DNA of 64,000 nucleotides from Acetobacter ghanensis (GTDB lineage Bacteria > Pseudomonadota > Alphaproteobacteria > Acetobacterales > Acetobacteraceae): contig NZ_LN609302.1 in NCBI RefSeq assembly GCF_001499675.1, forward strand, positions 528,896 to 592,895, written 5' to 3'. Of this stretch, positions 17,636 through 26,953 are shown piece by piece (the first letter of the stretch is position 1; every line of letters starts with the position of its first letter). The translations under genes and the position numbers were made by a program. The notes under the pieces are model-generated. The model was given only the letters and a program-made list of their open reading frames with translations. It had not been told where the DNA came from and did no database searches.

Positions 17636-19447
17636 TTATGGATATGTGATCGAGAGAACGCCCCCGTTCTGAGACGTAATATTTGTATTCAAGCTCCCTT
17701 TTTGGGAGGAAACTGCAAAATTAATGGCGCTTTGAGAGCCATTAACGGTGCCGGTAATGCCTGACACAGTATACCCGTTAACATTCTTGAATGTGGCTGA
17801 TCCACCCCCGGACACGTTGAGAACAACGTTGCTCATGGACTGCGCGTTATTAAATGTGACGGAAGCCCCATTGGTAACATTGATCGTCGTGTTGCTGATA
17901 GGAGTCTGACCGTTAAATACGAGACTACTATTGGAACCGGTTACGGTGATGACAGCACCTGATGAAATAGGCGCATAACCAGAAATGGTGGCTGAACTTG
18001 CACCAGATATATTCAGGGCCGAAGAAATGGCCGTGTTTGTTTGCCCCGTAACCGTAAAGCTGGTCGAATTACCAAGGTTCAGAGTGCCCGAATTACTCAG
18101 CGTTAAACCCGATGCGGAAATGGTGGAGGCGGATGACGTAAAAGAAGAACCGCCCTGTATGACAAGGTAGTTGTAAACATACAGGGTAGAGTTGTTTTCT
18201 ATCGTCAGGGTGCTCTGGTCATTAACATTCAGGTTTACGCCTGCGTTAACACCAATGTTGACCAAGGAATCATTGATATCAAACGAGGAGGCATCGACCG
18301 TAAAATTACTGCCACCTCGGATATAAAGACTGGCGCCTGAGGACAGGAGCATCTTCGAACCGTTCTGTATGCTCCACGGCGAACTCTGTGGGTTGCTGCT
18401 ACATCCCAGTGACCCGCCATTTGTCGCACTTATGGTGGCGTTGGTTGCGGTTATCCCATTGTCACAGTACTGGCCGTTATCCAGCGCCAGAGTGCTATTG
18501 GTCAGCGTTGTCTGGCTATCAACCTTGGTGACTTCGTTGCTCAGGCCATTAAATGCCGCATTGCTGAACGTGAGGGCACCACTGCTATGGTAGGTGCCTG
18601 AATTTTCGACAGTCAGGGTGCTGTTGGTTACAGACGTGCTGCCGTGGTTATCAACATTCATGCCAGTAATGGTGGTTGTGCCGGCTTTAACCGTAAAGCC
18701 ACCATCCAGCTGGACAGAGTCACAGTTCGAGCAGCTATTCCCGTTCGTGTCAGTGCTTTGGGCAGTCAGGGTTGCATTTGTAGAGAGCGTCAGGCTGGAC
18801 TGATTGACGATAGAGGAGGTGCTTAGGCACGCAGTGCCCAGTTCGCCAGAGTAGCTTTTATCAGAATAGCAGACCGGGCCATCTACAATCACAGGGTCGG
18901 TGCTGGAAGGTACAACCTGAAGGGCCGCGTAACTCGGATAATTGGCCTGACATTGTGTTGGCGGGCTGGCATCGGACGTTTTGTAGCACAGCAGGGCCAT
19001 CCAGCCGCGCCCGGAACCGGTTTGCTGGTCAAATGTGGCGTAGCCAACGGCCGTAATTGTTGTGGCCCCCGATTTTTGTAGCATACTGAAAATAAGGGGG
19101 ACCGAAACAGTAACCGTTACCGGAACCTGTTTTGTGCTTGAGTTGTAGTCGCCCACATTCATGGTGACGACGGAGGAATTGAGCACACCGCTGGTTTGTG
19201 AGGTGCCGCTGGGGTTGAAATTGCTCCAGAATATTTTTTCGGCATCAGCCTGCCCTTTGGCAGGCTCATCCGCAGACCCTTCCGATCCAATAACAAGGGC
19301 GGCTGCATCCACCCCTGCCTGGGCACGTTGTTTGACAATATAAATGCGAGTCAGATCGACAGCACCACAGACAAGAAGCAGCAGGGTAGGTATGGCAAAT
19401 GCCGCAATAACGGCAATAACACCTTTGGAGTCCATACGCCTTGTCAT
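17636..19447 (-). CDS. TadG-type N-terminus fused to Ser/Thr/Asn/Gly-rich beta-solenoid-like region; candidate pilus-associated adhesin
   Basis: A 603-residue protein on the opposite strand to the tad operon. Residues 1-150 match TadG-like proteins: a Gly-Val processing-like site and helix (KGVIAVIAAFAIPTLLLLVCGAVDLTRIYIVKQRAQAGVDAAALVIG), then a conserved soluble block ending near QQTGSGRGWMALLC. Residues from about 190 to the end are low-complexity, alternating hydrophobic and Ser/Thr/Asn/Gly (for example SSALNISGASSATISGYAP), with irregular units of roughly 18-25 residues starting with xLTLxxxxxL. That pattern is typical of right-handed beta-helix surface proteins. Several Cys lie between residues 155 and 370. 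TadG is thought to work at the cell surface in Tad systems. It has its own promoter region (19448-19555), so expression can be separate from the operon. Confidence 0.78.
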   Translation of the reverse strand: MTRRMDSKGVIAVIAAFAIPTLLLLVCGAVDLTRIYIVKQRAQAGVDAAALVIGSEGSADEPAKGQADAEKIFWSNFNPSGTSQTSGVLNSSVVTMNVGDYNSSTKQVPVTVTVSVPLIFSMLQKSGATTITAVGYATFDQQTGSGRGWMALLCYKTSDASPPTQCQANYPSYAALQVVPSSTDPVIVDGPVCYSDKSYSGELGTACLSTSSIVNQSSLTLSTNATLTAQSTDTNGNSCSNCDSVQLDGGFTVKAGTTTITGMNVDNHGSTSVTNSTLTVENSGTYHSSGALTFSNAAFNGLSNEVTKVDSQTTLTNSTLALDNGQYCDNGITATNATISATNGGSLGCSSNPQSSPWSIQNGSKMLLSSGASLYIRGGSNFTVDASSFDINDSLVNIGVNAGVNLNVNDQSTLTIENNSTLYVYNYLVIQGGSSFTSSASTISASGLTLSNSGTLNLGNSTSFTVTGQTNTAISSALNISGASSATISGYAPISSGAVITVTGSNSSLVFNGQTPISNTTINVTNGASVTFNNAQSMSNVVLNVSGGGSATFKNVNGYTVSGITGTVNGSQSAINFAVSSQKGSLNTNITSQNGGVLSITYP

Positions 19448-19555
19448 GTGTTAGCCCGGCCTTTCTCTTGTCCAGAGTGTGTCAGATGTCGTGCTGGTCA
19501 AACTGAAGGCAAAATACCCTATTCCCTAATTATTTGGCCACCGCGTTAAAAATTT

Positions 19556-20911
19556 TCAAGCTGGTCTATCTGTTGCATCAAAGCGGAAGGGCTCCCCTAC
19601 GGCTTTGTCAGCCAGAGTGCCTTCCCACATAACCTGATGCCCACGAATAATGGTACCAATGGGCTTGCCGGTCAATGTTTCGCCAGTAAAGGGGGACCAC
19701 CCACACCGGGAGGCCAGCCAGTCCTGCTCAATCGTCCAGCGGGCTTTGAGGTCCACGATTGTGAAGTCCGCATCATACCCCACGGCAATGCGGCCTTTGC
19801 GCACCAGACCGAACAGGCGCTGTGGCCCGGCGGAAGTCAGGTCCACCAGACGGCGTAGGGTCAGGCGATGGTGGGCGACATGGTTGAGCATGAGGGGGAG
19901 CAGTGTCTGCACACCCGGCATCCCCGATGGGGAGGCGGGGTAGGTTTTGCCTTTGTTGGCCAGACTGTGGGGAGCATGGTCGGAACCAATAACATCAGGC
20001 ATCCCTTGCGAGACCCAATGCCACAGTCCATCGCGATGTGCGGCGGAGCGAATAGGCGGGTTCATTTGGGCAAAGGTGCCCAGCCGGGGGTAGGCTTCCT
20101 CGGCAGCCAGCGTGAGGTGCTGCGGTGTCAGTTCACAGGAGGCGACATCGCGGTGCTGGGAGATCAGTTCCAGTTCCGCCGGGGTTGTAATGTGGAGGAT
20201 ATGCACCCGCCGTCCGGTTTTGCGTGCCAGATGCAGCGCCCGCGTGGTGGCGCGCATGGCTGTTTCATCATCCCGCCAGACGGGGTGAGAGGCCGGGTCA
20301 CCCTCCACGCGCTCACCCATGCGCTCGATCAGTCGGGCTTCATCTTCAGCATGAATGGCAACACGGCGCTGGCCTGATCGTAGGACGCGCTCGAGCATGT
20401 CATCATCCGAGACCAGAAGGTTGCCTGTGGAAGACCCCATAAACACCTTAATGCCCGCAGTGCCCGGAAGTTTTTCCAGTTCGCCGCAATGGTCGGCATT
20501 ATCGGATGTTGCACCAACATAGAAGGCGTGTTCACACCACATCCGGCCTTTGGCGCGGGCCAGTTTGTCGGCTACGGCTTCAGGCGTGGAGGTGGTGGGC
20601 TTGGTATTGGGCATTTCAAAAACGCCCGTCACACCGCCAAGAACGGCGGAGCGGCTGCCGGATTCAAGGTCTTCATTTTCGACAGCACCCGGCTCCCGAA
20701 AATGGACCTGTGTGTCAATCACACCGGGCAGAATGGTCAGGCCGGTGCAATCCACCACCCGCGCAGCATCGGCTGTGCCACCAATGGCGCTAATTCGGCC
20801 ATCGCGCACATAAACCGTTGTTTCCACCGTGCCGTCAGGCAGGACGACAGAGCCATTTTTAAGCGCCAGATCATGCGCCTTGTGCGGGACGTTCTGTGCG
20901 GGTGCGGCCAT
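19556..20911 (-). CDS. pyrC: Dihydroorotase-family amidohydrolase
   Basis: A 451-residue cyclic amidohydrolase. The active-site block after strand 1 reads VIDTQVHFREPG, so the first His of the classic HxH is Gln here; this variant is common in a clade of alphaproteobacterial proteins annotated as dihydroorotase. The carbamylated Lys would be in GIKVFMGSSTG near residue 175, followed by His residues in VAIHAEDE and VHILHITTP, and the Asp in VIGSDHAPH. It would interconvert N-carbamoyl-aspartate and dihydroorotate in pyrimidine synthesis. No pyrB is adjacent; it sits 11 bp downstream of the glutathione reductase-like gene. Allantoinase or hydantoinase activity is a less likely alternative. Confidence 0.85.
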   Translation of the reverse strand: MAAPAQNVPHKAHDLALKNGSVVLPDGTVETTVYVRDGRISAIGGTADAARVVDCTGLTILPGVIDTQVHFREPGAVENEDLESGSRSAVLGGVTGVFEMPNTKPTTSTPEAVADKLARAKGRMWCEHAFYVGATSDNADHCGELEKLPGTAGIKVFMGSSTGNLLVSDDDMLERVLRSGQRRVAIHAEDEARLIERMGERVEGDPASHPVWRDDETAMRATTRALHLARKTGRRVHILHITTPAELELISQHRDVASCELTPQHLTLAAEEAYPRLGTFAQMNPPIRSAAHRDGLWHWVSQGMPDVIGSDHAPHSLANKGKTYPASPSGMPGVQTLLPLMLNHVAHHRLTLRRLVDLTSAGPQRLFGLVRKGRIAVGYDADFTIVDLKARWTIEQDWLASRCGWSPFTGETLTGKPIGTIIRGHQVMWEGTLADKAVGEPFRFDATDRPA

Positions 20912-20922
20912 GGGGTCTGTCC

Positions 20923-22320
20923 TTACTTGTCAGCTTTAGGAGTTTCACGCGTGCGGGTGCGCATGGTCACCAGTTCTTCGGCTGAAGTGGGGTGGATGCC
21001 AATGGTGCGGTCAAAGTCCGCCTTGGTCAGCCCAGCGGTTACGGCAATAGCAACGGCCTGAAGCATTTCCGGTGCTTCATCGCCCAGAATGTGCACGCCA
21101 ACCACCTTTTGGCTCTGTTGGTCCACAACCAGCTTCATAACCGTTTTGCGCACGCGGCCAGCCAGCGTGTAGCGCATGGGGGTAAAACGGGTGAGGTAAA
21201 TATCGACCGCACCGTTCTGAGCCGCTTCATCTTCCGTCAGGCCAACGGTGGCGACAGGGGGGGAGAAAAAGACAGCTTTGGGCGTGGTAGCGTAGCACCA
21301 CTGGCGGGGTGGAGCCTTGCCAAACAGGCGGTCGGCAAGGTTATGGCCTTCCGCAATGGCAACGGGGGTCAGGTTGATGCGGTCGGTTACGTCCCCGATG
21401 GCGTAAATGCCGGGGTGTGTCGTCTCGCTGTTGGCATCTACCTGAATACGGCCATTATCCACGGTTGTGATGGACGTATTGCCTAACCCTAGCGAATCAA
21501 TTTTAGGGTGGCGCCCAGTGGCCATAAAGATGCAGTCCGCCGTAAGAGTCTGCCCGTTATCCAGTGTCAGAACCAGCGCCTGTCCGTCCTGCACAATCTG
21601 GGTGGGGTTGGCATGGTGGTGCTGGGTAATGCCGCGGGCGTCTATGGCGTCTGCCAGAGCGGTGCGCATGTCCTCATCAAAGCCACGCAGGGGCAGGTCC
21701 CGGCGGTAAACAAGGTCTACTTTGGAGCCAAGGCCCGCAAAAATACCGGCAAATTCAATGCCGATATAGCCACTCCCAATCATGACCACCCGTTGTGGGC
21801 GCTCTGGTAGGGCAAAGGCTTCGTCGGAGGTAATGGCCAGTTCGGCCCCCGGAATATCCAGCTTGGAGGGGGTAGAGCCGGTGGCAATGACGATTCGCTT
21901 AGCGGTAACAGTCCGGGGCTGTTCCGTAGGCGCCAGAGGGGAGGGGGTAATACGCAGGGTATGCCCGTCCACAAACTGGGCATGGCCGGTAAAGAGGGTA
22001 ATGCCCGCTTTTTCCAGCATGGATACGTAAATGCCGTTCAGGCGCGTAATTTCGCGGTCCTTGGCGGCGATCAGGGTTGGCCAGCTATGTGTGCCGGGGG
22101 TGGTAGACCAGCCAAAGCCGTGGCTGTCCTCCACCATGTCGGCATAATCGCTGGCCATGACCATCAGCTTTTTGGGCACACAGCCCAGATTGACGCATGT
22201 GCCACCCCAGTGGCGGCTTTCCACCACGCCAACACGCGCGCCATGCCCAGCGGCAATGCGTGCGCATCGTACACCGCCAGAGCCTGCTCCTATGACCAGA
22301 AGATCGAAGTCATATGTCAT
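20923..22320 (-). CDS. gor: Glutathione-disulfide reductase-like flavoprotein
   Basis: A 465-residue class I pyridine nucleotide-disulfide oxidoreductase. The FAD Rossmann motif is VIGAGSGGVRCARIAAGHGA, the redox-active Cys pair lies in GGTCVNLGCVPKKL (about residues 40-53), the NADPH domain has MIGSGYIGIEFAGIFAGLG, and the C-terminal dimer domain ends with IGIHPTSAEELVTMR, carrying the catalytic His. This composition is that of glutathione reductase rather than lipoamide dehydrogenase or mercuric reductase. It keeps glutathione reduced with NADPH in the cytosol. It is 11 bp upstream of the dihydroorotase gene and 58 bp downstream of the ferredoxin reductase gene, so all three may be co-transcribed. 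Confidence 0.92.
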   Translation of the reverse strand: MTYDFDLLVIGAGSGGVRCARIAAGHGARVGVVESRHWGGTCVNLGCVPKKLMVMASDYADMVEDSHGFGWSTTPGTHSWPTLIAAKDREITRLNGIYVSMLEKAGITLFTGHAQFVDGHTLRITPSPLAPTEQPRTVTAKRIVIATGSTPSKLDIPGAELAITSDEAFALPERPQRVVMIGSGYIGIEFAGIFAGLGSKVDLVYRRDLPLRGFDEDMRTALADAIDARGITQHHHANPTQIVQDGQALVLTLDNGQTLTADCIFMATGRHPKIDSLGLGNTSITTVDNGRIQVDANSETTHPGIYAIGDVTDRINLTPVAIAEGHNLADRLFGKAPPRQWCYATTPKAVFFSPPVATVGLTEDEAAQNGAVDIYLTRFTPMRYTLAGRVRKTVMKLVVDQQSQKVVGVHILGDEAPEMLQAVAIAVTAGLTKADFDRTIGIHPTSAEELVTMRTRTRETPKADK

Positions 22321-22378
22321 GGGGCAGGCTCCTTTGGTGCTGTGCTGAGGGTCTTTTCAACGTAAGGTTGGGGTATCC

Positions 22379-23275
22379 TTACCGTTCGGCAAAAGCTTTT
22401 TCCACCACGTAAGCGCCGGGGGTGGACATGTTGCCTTCATCAAACCCGCGGGCCTGGAGCAGGGCTTCCGTATCGGCCAGCATTTCGGGCGAACCGCAGA
22501 TCATCACGCGGTCATGCTCGGGGTCGAGGGCGGGGATGTTCAGATCCGTAAAGATCTTCCCGGTTTCGATCAGCTTGGTAATGCGGTCGGTCACGGCAAA
22601 GTCTTCACGCGTGACGGCCGGGTAGTAAAGCAGCTTGCCGCTAATATCTTCACCAAGGAACTCGTGCTTGGGCAGTTCGTGGCGAATGTGGTTGGCATAA
22701 GCCAGCTCGCCGGAAATGCGCACGGTGTGGCTCAGAATGACGTGGTCGTAACGCTCGTAGCATTCCGGGTCCTTGATCAGGCTCATAAAGGGAGCCAGAC
22801 CGGTGCCGGTGGACAGGAAGTACAGGTTACGGCCGGGGCGCAGGTTGTCCAGCAGCAGGGTGCCGGTGGGCTTGCGACCGATCAGAACCGTGTCGCCGAC
22901 CTTGACGTGGCGCAGGCGGGAGGTCAGCGGGCCATCCGGCACGGCAATGGAGAGGAACTCCATTTCATCCGCATAATTGGGGGAGGCAATGGAGTAGGCG
23001 CGCAGCAGGGGCTTGCCGTCCACTTCAATCCCGATCATGGCGAACTGGCCGTTTTCAAAACGCAGGCCGGGGTCGCGCGTGGTGGTGAAGCTGAACAGGC
23101 GGTCGGTCCAGTGGTGCACGGTCAGCACCTTGGCCGGGTAAAGGTGACCGTACTCCTTGGTGGGGGGAGCAAGATGCCACACACCGTCCTGCCCTTCTAC
23201 CGGCAGCAGGGCGCTCGGCACTTCAGAGGCAGACATCCGGGGAAGAACGTCGTTATCAAGAATGGTTTCAGACAT
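22379..23275 (-). CDS. fpr: Ferredoxin/flavodoxin-NADP+ reductase
   Basis: A 298-residue FAD enzyme. The FAD-binding motif is RAYSIASPNYADEMEFL, the phosphate-binding loop near 125-135 is PLTSRLRHVKVGDTVLIGRKPTG, and NADP-binding parts are LSTGTGLAPFMSLIKDP and MICGSPEMLADTEALLQARGF. The C-terminus ends YVVEKAFAER, as in bacterial subclass I FNRs. An N-terminal extension of about 40 residues precedes the usual start. It moves electrons between NADPH and ferredoxin or flavodoxin. Several in-frame Met are possible, but the ATG at 23275 is kept. Confidence 0.93.
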   Translation of the reverse strand: MSETILDNDVLPRMSASEVPSALLPVEGQDGVWHLAPPTKEYGHLYPAKVLTVHHWTDRLFSFTTTRDPGLRFENGQFAMIGIEVDGKPLLRAYSIASPNYADEMEFLSIAVPDGPLTSRLRHVKVGDTVLIGRKPTGTLLLDNLRPGRNLYFLSTGTGLAPFMSLIKDPECYERYDHVILSHTVRISGELAYANHIRHELPKHEFLGEDISGKLLYYPAVTREDFAVTDRITKLIETGKIFTDLNIPALDPEHDRVMICGSPEMLADTEALLQARGFDEGNMSTPGAYVVEKAFAER

Positions 23276-23636
23276 GGACCGCTTTGTACTCCGCTTATAG
23301 CAGATCAGATAGATGGCGCGCTTCCGCCCAAAGGGGACAGTGCTTCAATAAGCAGAAGGCAACCCTGGTGCTTTGGCGGCGTTTTAAGGGGCAGGCGCGT
23401 GGGACGCCAGTGCAAATTCGTCACAAGACGTGTTCCCGCTTCACACAGCAGGGCAGGAACAGCCTCGCTTGGAAGCCACAAACCGCCATTGGCGGGCACA
23501 ATGGTCACAAGGTGGCTGCCATATCAAGCGTAATCACACCCTGAACCGTGATGTTTGGGGGGTGAATGTTTGATTTTTACATGAAGCATGGGCCAGAGCC
23601 ATTGTTCCGGCACGCGGGATGACGCAAGAGTAGGGC
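23276..23636. other. Intergenic region between fpr and the SUV3-like helicase
   Basis: About 360 bp between divergent genes. No RNA, repeat or clear promoter was recognised. One minus-strand frame (23305-23508, 67 codons from a GTG, ending before fpr) spells a plausible short protein with a LWLPSEAVPALL stretch, but it has no ribosome site, so I do not call it a gene. It may be a small unannotated protein or leftover coding sequence. Confidence 0.5.
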
Positions 23637-25991
23637 ATGACGTCAGATACCCCTGCCTCCCCCGCGCGTGACGCGCTTGCCCGTGCCGTGGCCCATACGG
23701 GCCTGATGCCCGAACCCAAGGAAGAAACCGAAGTTCTGCGCCGTGTTGCCCGCGCGTTGGAGCCCGGAGCGCGTGAGGTGCCGGACGAGACCTACCGGGC
23801 TGTGTTGTGCCAGGTACGCCGCAAAAAATGGATTTCCCGCCTGCTGGACCGTACCCGGCGGAGTGGCCGAATCTGGATTACGCGTGAAGAAATAGAAGAA
23901 GCGGTCTCGGGCATAATTGATCCGGATGCGGATGATCAGGCGCTTGAACACGCGCTGGCTCCCGTCAGTCTGGCGCGGCTGCGCGGGTATGGGGCATCCC
24001 CCCGTGCGGCTTTTGCCGCTGTGCAGGCTGACCTGGTGGACATTGGGCGTGTACCCTCGCCTGCGCAGACCGATCTGCTGCTGATGGCCGTGGCCATTGC
24101 CTTTAACCTGCCGGAAGGGGACCCGTTTCTGGAAACGGCGCGGAGGGAAGAGGCGCAGCGCCAGAACACAGCAAGCCGAATTGAGAAAACTGCACAAAGC
24201 CGGCGGGAGCAGGAGGAAGAGCAGCTCAAGGCGTGGGAAAACAGCCTTGTACCGTTTAACGAGGTGCCGCGACTCCTCCACTGTTCACACCGCGAAGCTC
24301 TGCGCTGGATTGCCGAGAATCGGCTGCCCGTGGCTCGTAAAGTGCAGGAGCCGGGCGGCCGGGAACGGTGGGAGTTTGATCCGGCTGCTCTGGTAGCCCT
24401 ACGTGGCCAGCTATCCGAGTGGCGGCGGGATGAGCGGGGTGGGCCAGCATCCGGGCTTGGTAAAGGCAAACATGCGCCAGATATGGGGCGTAAGGTCGCC
24501 AATTCCGTAATCGCCCGTGTGGCGGCGCTGGATAAATACGCAGCCCATTTTAGAACCGCACGCGCTCTTAACCGCCAGATTACGCTGGTTACGGGGCCGA
24601 CCAACAGCGGCAAGTCCTATACTGCGCTCAATGCGCTGGCTCAGGCCGAAAGTGGGTTGGCGCTCGCCCCCCTGCGCCTGCTTGCACATGAGTTCCGCGA
24701 GGCGCTGGCGGCCCGTGGAGTCGAGGCATCCCTATCCACCGGGGAGGAGAGAATCGAGGTGCCGGGGAGCAGGCATCTGGCGGCAACGGTGGAAATGTGC
24801 CCCTTTTACAGCCCTGTTGATGTGGCCGTGATCGACGAAGCCCAGATGCTGTTTGACACGGACCGTGGTGCTGCATGGACTGCGGCCATTATGGGGGCAC
24901 CTGCCCGGCACCTGTATGTGCTGGGTGCGCCCGATTGTATTCCCATGGTGCGCCGGATTGCCGAACTATGTGGTGACCCGCTGGACGAAATCTCGCTCGA
25001 GCGTAAAAGCCCGCTCAAGGCCGCCAGCCAGCCTGTGCGTCTGGCCGACCTTGGTGCCGGTGATGCGTTGATTGCGTTCTCCCGTAGGGAGGTGCTGGAC
25101 CTGCGTGCAGCCCTTATGCAGCACGGCAAGCGGGTTGCTGTGGTGTATGGCGCACTCAGCCCGGAAGTGCGGCGGGCCGAAGCGCAGCGCTTTAACAACG
25201 GTCAGGCTGATATTCTGGTGGCAACGGATGCCATTGGCATGGGGCTTAACCTGTCCATCAAGCGGGTGGTGTTTGCCGCGCTCAAAAAATACGATGGCCG
25301 CCAGACCCGTGACCTGACCGTGCAGGAGGTCAAGCAGATTGGCGGGCGTGCCGGGCGCTTTGGTAAGCATGAGACGGGGGTTGTGGCTGTTCTGGCCGGG
25401 GCGGGTAGCCCTAGCTTTGTGCGCCGCCAGTTGAATGCGGACCCCGAAATGCCCGAAGACCTGCGCCCTTACGTGCAGCCGGATGCGGACATCGTCAAAG
25501 CTGTTGCGTCCGAAATAGGGTCGCAAAGCCTGTATGGTGTGCTCTCGCGCATTCACAGGGCGGTCTTGCGCAAGGATGACCCCAATTACCGTCTGTCCGA
25601 TATGGAGCAGGCTTTTGCCATTGCCTCGGCTCTGGAAGGGGTAGAAGGGCTGGACCTGACCACCCGCTGGTCTTACGCCATGTGCCCGGTAGATGATCGG
25701 GATAATGGGATACGGCGTCTGGTGGGCTGGGCTGCGGACCATGCGGCTGGTCGCCGGGTGCTGCCGCCGGGCACTGGCCCTTTGCCTGCGGCGGAGCGCG
25801 CTGGGCGCGAGGAACTGGAACGGGCTGAAAAACGGCACAAGAGGCTGGTGGCATGGCGCTGGCTGGCGCTGCGCTTCCCAACCATTTACCCCGACCGGGA
25901 AGACGCAGAAGAAACAACCCGTAAACTGAACGACTGGATTGAACGGGTTCTACGCCAGCAGAGTCGGGCGCGCCGTTCCTCACACGGGTAA
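23637..25991 (+). CDS. SUV3/mitochondrial-type RNA helicase of alphaproteobacteria
   Basis: A 784-residue DExH-type helicase. Motif I is TLVTGPTNSGKSYTALNAL near residues 315-333, the DEAD-box equivalent is VAVIDEAQML (as in SUV3), motif III-like YVLGAPD follows, and the C-terminal helicase lobe holds ILVATDAIGMGLNLSIKRVVF and VKQIGGRAGRFG (motif VI). The N-terminal third is specific to the bacterial members and includes a winged-helix or excisionase-like stretch (VPFNEVPRLLHCSHREALRWIAENRLP). SUV3 unwinds RNA for degradation in mitochondria; the bacterial role is probably RNA turnover, which is inference. It is divergent from fpr and convergent with the SDR gene. Confidence 0.87.
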   Translation: MTSDTPASPARDALARAVAHTGLMPEPKEETEVLRRVARALEPGAREVPDETYRAVLCQVRRKKWISRLLDRTRRSGRIWITREEIEEAVSGIIDPDADDQALEHALAPVSLARLRGYGASPRAAFAAVQADLVDIGRVPSPAQTDLLLMAVAIAFNLPEGDPFLETARREEAQRQNTASRIEKTAQSRREQEEEQLKAWENSLVPFNEVPRLLHCSHREALRWIAENRLPVARKVQEPGGRERWEFDPAALVALRGQLSEWRRDERGGPASGLGKGKHAPDMGRKVANSVIARVAALDKYAAHFRTARALNRQITLVTGPTNSGKSYTALNALAQAESGLALAPLRLLAHEFREALAARGVEASLSTGEERIEVPGSRHLAATVEMCPFYSPVDVAVIDEAQMLFDTDRGAAWTAAIMGAPARHLYVLGAPDCIPMVRRIAELCGDPLDEISLERKSPLKAASQPVRLADLGAGDALIAFSRREVLDLRAALMQHGKRVAVVYGALSPEVRRAEAQRFNNGQADILVATDAIGMGLNLSIKRVVFAALKKYDGRQTRDLTVQEVKQIGGRAGRFGKHETGVVAVLAGAGSPSFVRRQLNADPEMPEDLRPYVQPDADIVKAVASEIGSQSLYGVLSRIHRAVLRKDDPNYRLSDMEQAFAIASALEGVEGLDLTTRWSYAMCPVDDRDNGIRRLVGWAADHAAGRRVLPPGTGPLPAAERAGREELERAEKRHKRLVAWRWLALRFPTIYPDREDAEETTRKLNDWIERVLRQQSRARRSSHG

Positions 25992-26002
25992 GGGGTTCGC
26001 CT

Positions 26003-26953
26003 TTACCACGCGGTGTTGGTCAACCGTTCCGAAACATCCCAAAGGCGGGCCGCAAGGCTGCCTTTGCGGGCAGTGGGGGGCACAACGGCTGGGCCGGGTG
26101 GCCCGCGCCGTTCTCCTGCTCCCTGCGGGCCGTAATAGTCTCCATCCCGCGCCTGAGGGGAAAGTGCCGCGTAAAGCAGCGGTTCAGCCCCACCGGCGGC
26201 GGACTGGCCCATAACGCGCAAGATGGCCGTGCCCAGTGTTTGCTCAATCAGCCCCAGAGGATAGGGCAGGGTAGAACCCTGGCCGTTGGCCACAATGGAA
26301 GTGGCCGCCCAGCCCGGATGCGCTGCGCGGGAATGGAGGTTCCAGCCCTGTTCGCCAGCCCTGCGGGCCAGTTCGTGCGCAAACAGCAGGTTGGCCAGCT
26401 TGCTTTGCTGGTAAGCCCCAAACGGGCTGTAGCGATGGCGGGACTGAAGGTCGTTGAAGTGGATGGTGTTCTTACCCGCAGCCAGACTGGCTACGGTTAC
26501 AAGTATTCCCCCGTTTTCCGCTGCTTCCAGCAAGGGGCGTAGGTGTGCGCTTAGCGCAAAATGGCCCAGATGGTTAACGCCAAACTGAAGTTCAAAGCCG
26601 TCTTCTGTTTCCATCCGGCGGGTTGGCGCCATAACTCCGGCATTGTTGATCTGGATATCAATCCTGTCCGTTATGGCGGCAATCGCCTTTGCACATGCGG
26701 CGACCGAGCGGAGGGAGGCCAGATTAAGGGGGAGCAGCGTCACATCGGCCATGGGGCAACTGGCCCGCAGGCGGGTTAGGGCATTCTGTCCTTTTTCCGG
26801 GTTGCGGACCGGCAGGATCAGTCTGGCACCACGGTGGGCGAGGCCCAGAGCTGTTTCAAACCCCAGCCCGCTATTGGCTCCGGTAACCAGTGCGACACGG
26901 CCAGTCAGATGCGGTTGTGTATTTTTAACCCGCCAAGGGCTGCGCCCCATCAT
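26003..26953 (-). CDS. Short-chain dehydrogenase/reductase
   Basis: A 316-residue classical SDR. The cofactor motif is VALVTGANSGLGFETALGLAHRGA (TGxxxGxG), the structural NNAG is in IQINNAGVMAPT, and the catalytic Tyr-Lys are in AYQQSKLAN around residue 195-203. It resembles retinol-dehydrogenase/WW-domain-oxidoreductase-like SDRs, whose substrates in bacteria are mostly unknown. Its start overlaps the DedA stop, so the pair is probably co-transcribed from upstream of dedA. Confidence 0.88.
   Translation of the reverse strand: MMGRSPWRVKNTQPHLTGRVALVTGANSGLGFETALGLAHRGARLILPVRNPEKGQNALTRLRASCPMADVTLLPLNLASLRSVAACAKAIAAITDRIDIQINNAGVMAPTRRMETEDGFELQFGVNHLGHFALSAHLRPLLEAAENGGILVTVASLAAGKNTIHFNDLQSRHRYSPFGAYQQSKLANLLFAHELARRAGEQGWNLHSRAAHPGWAATSIVANGQGSTLPYPLGLIEQTLGTAILRVMGQSAAGGAEPLLYAALSPQARDGDYYGPQGAGERRGPPGPAVVPPTARKGSLAARLWDVSERLTNTAW

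Noticed and set aside
23305..23508. 67-codon minus-strand frame between fpr and the helicase gene
   Set aside because: GTG start without a ribosome site and no recognised family; kept only as a note in the intergenic entry.
22514..23533. 339-codon plus-strand frame across fpr
   Set aside because: It is antisense to the ferredoxin reductase gene, is Val/Gly-rich with no recognisable fold, and lacks a ribosome site.
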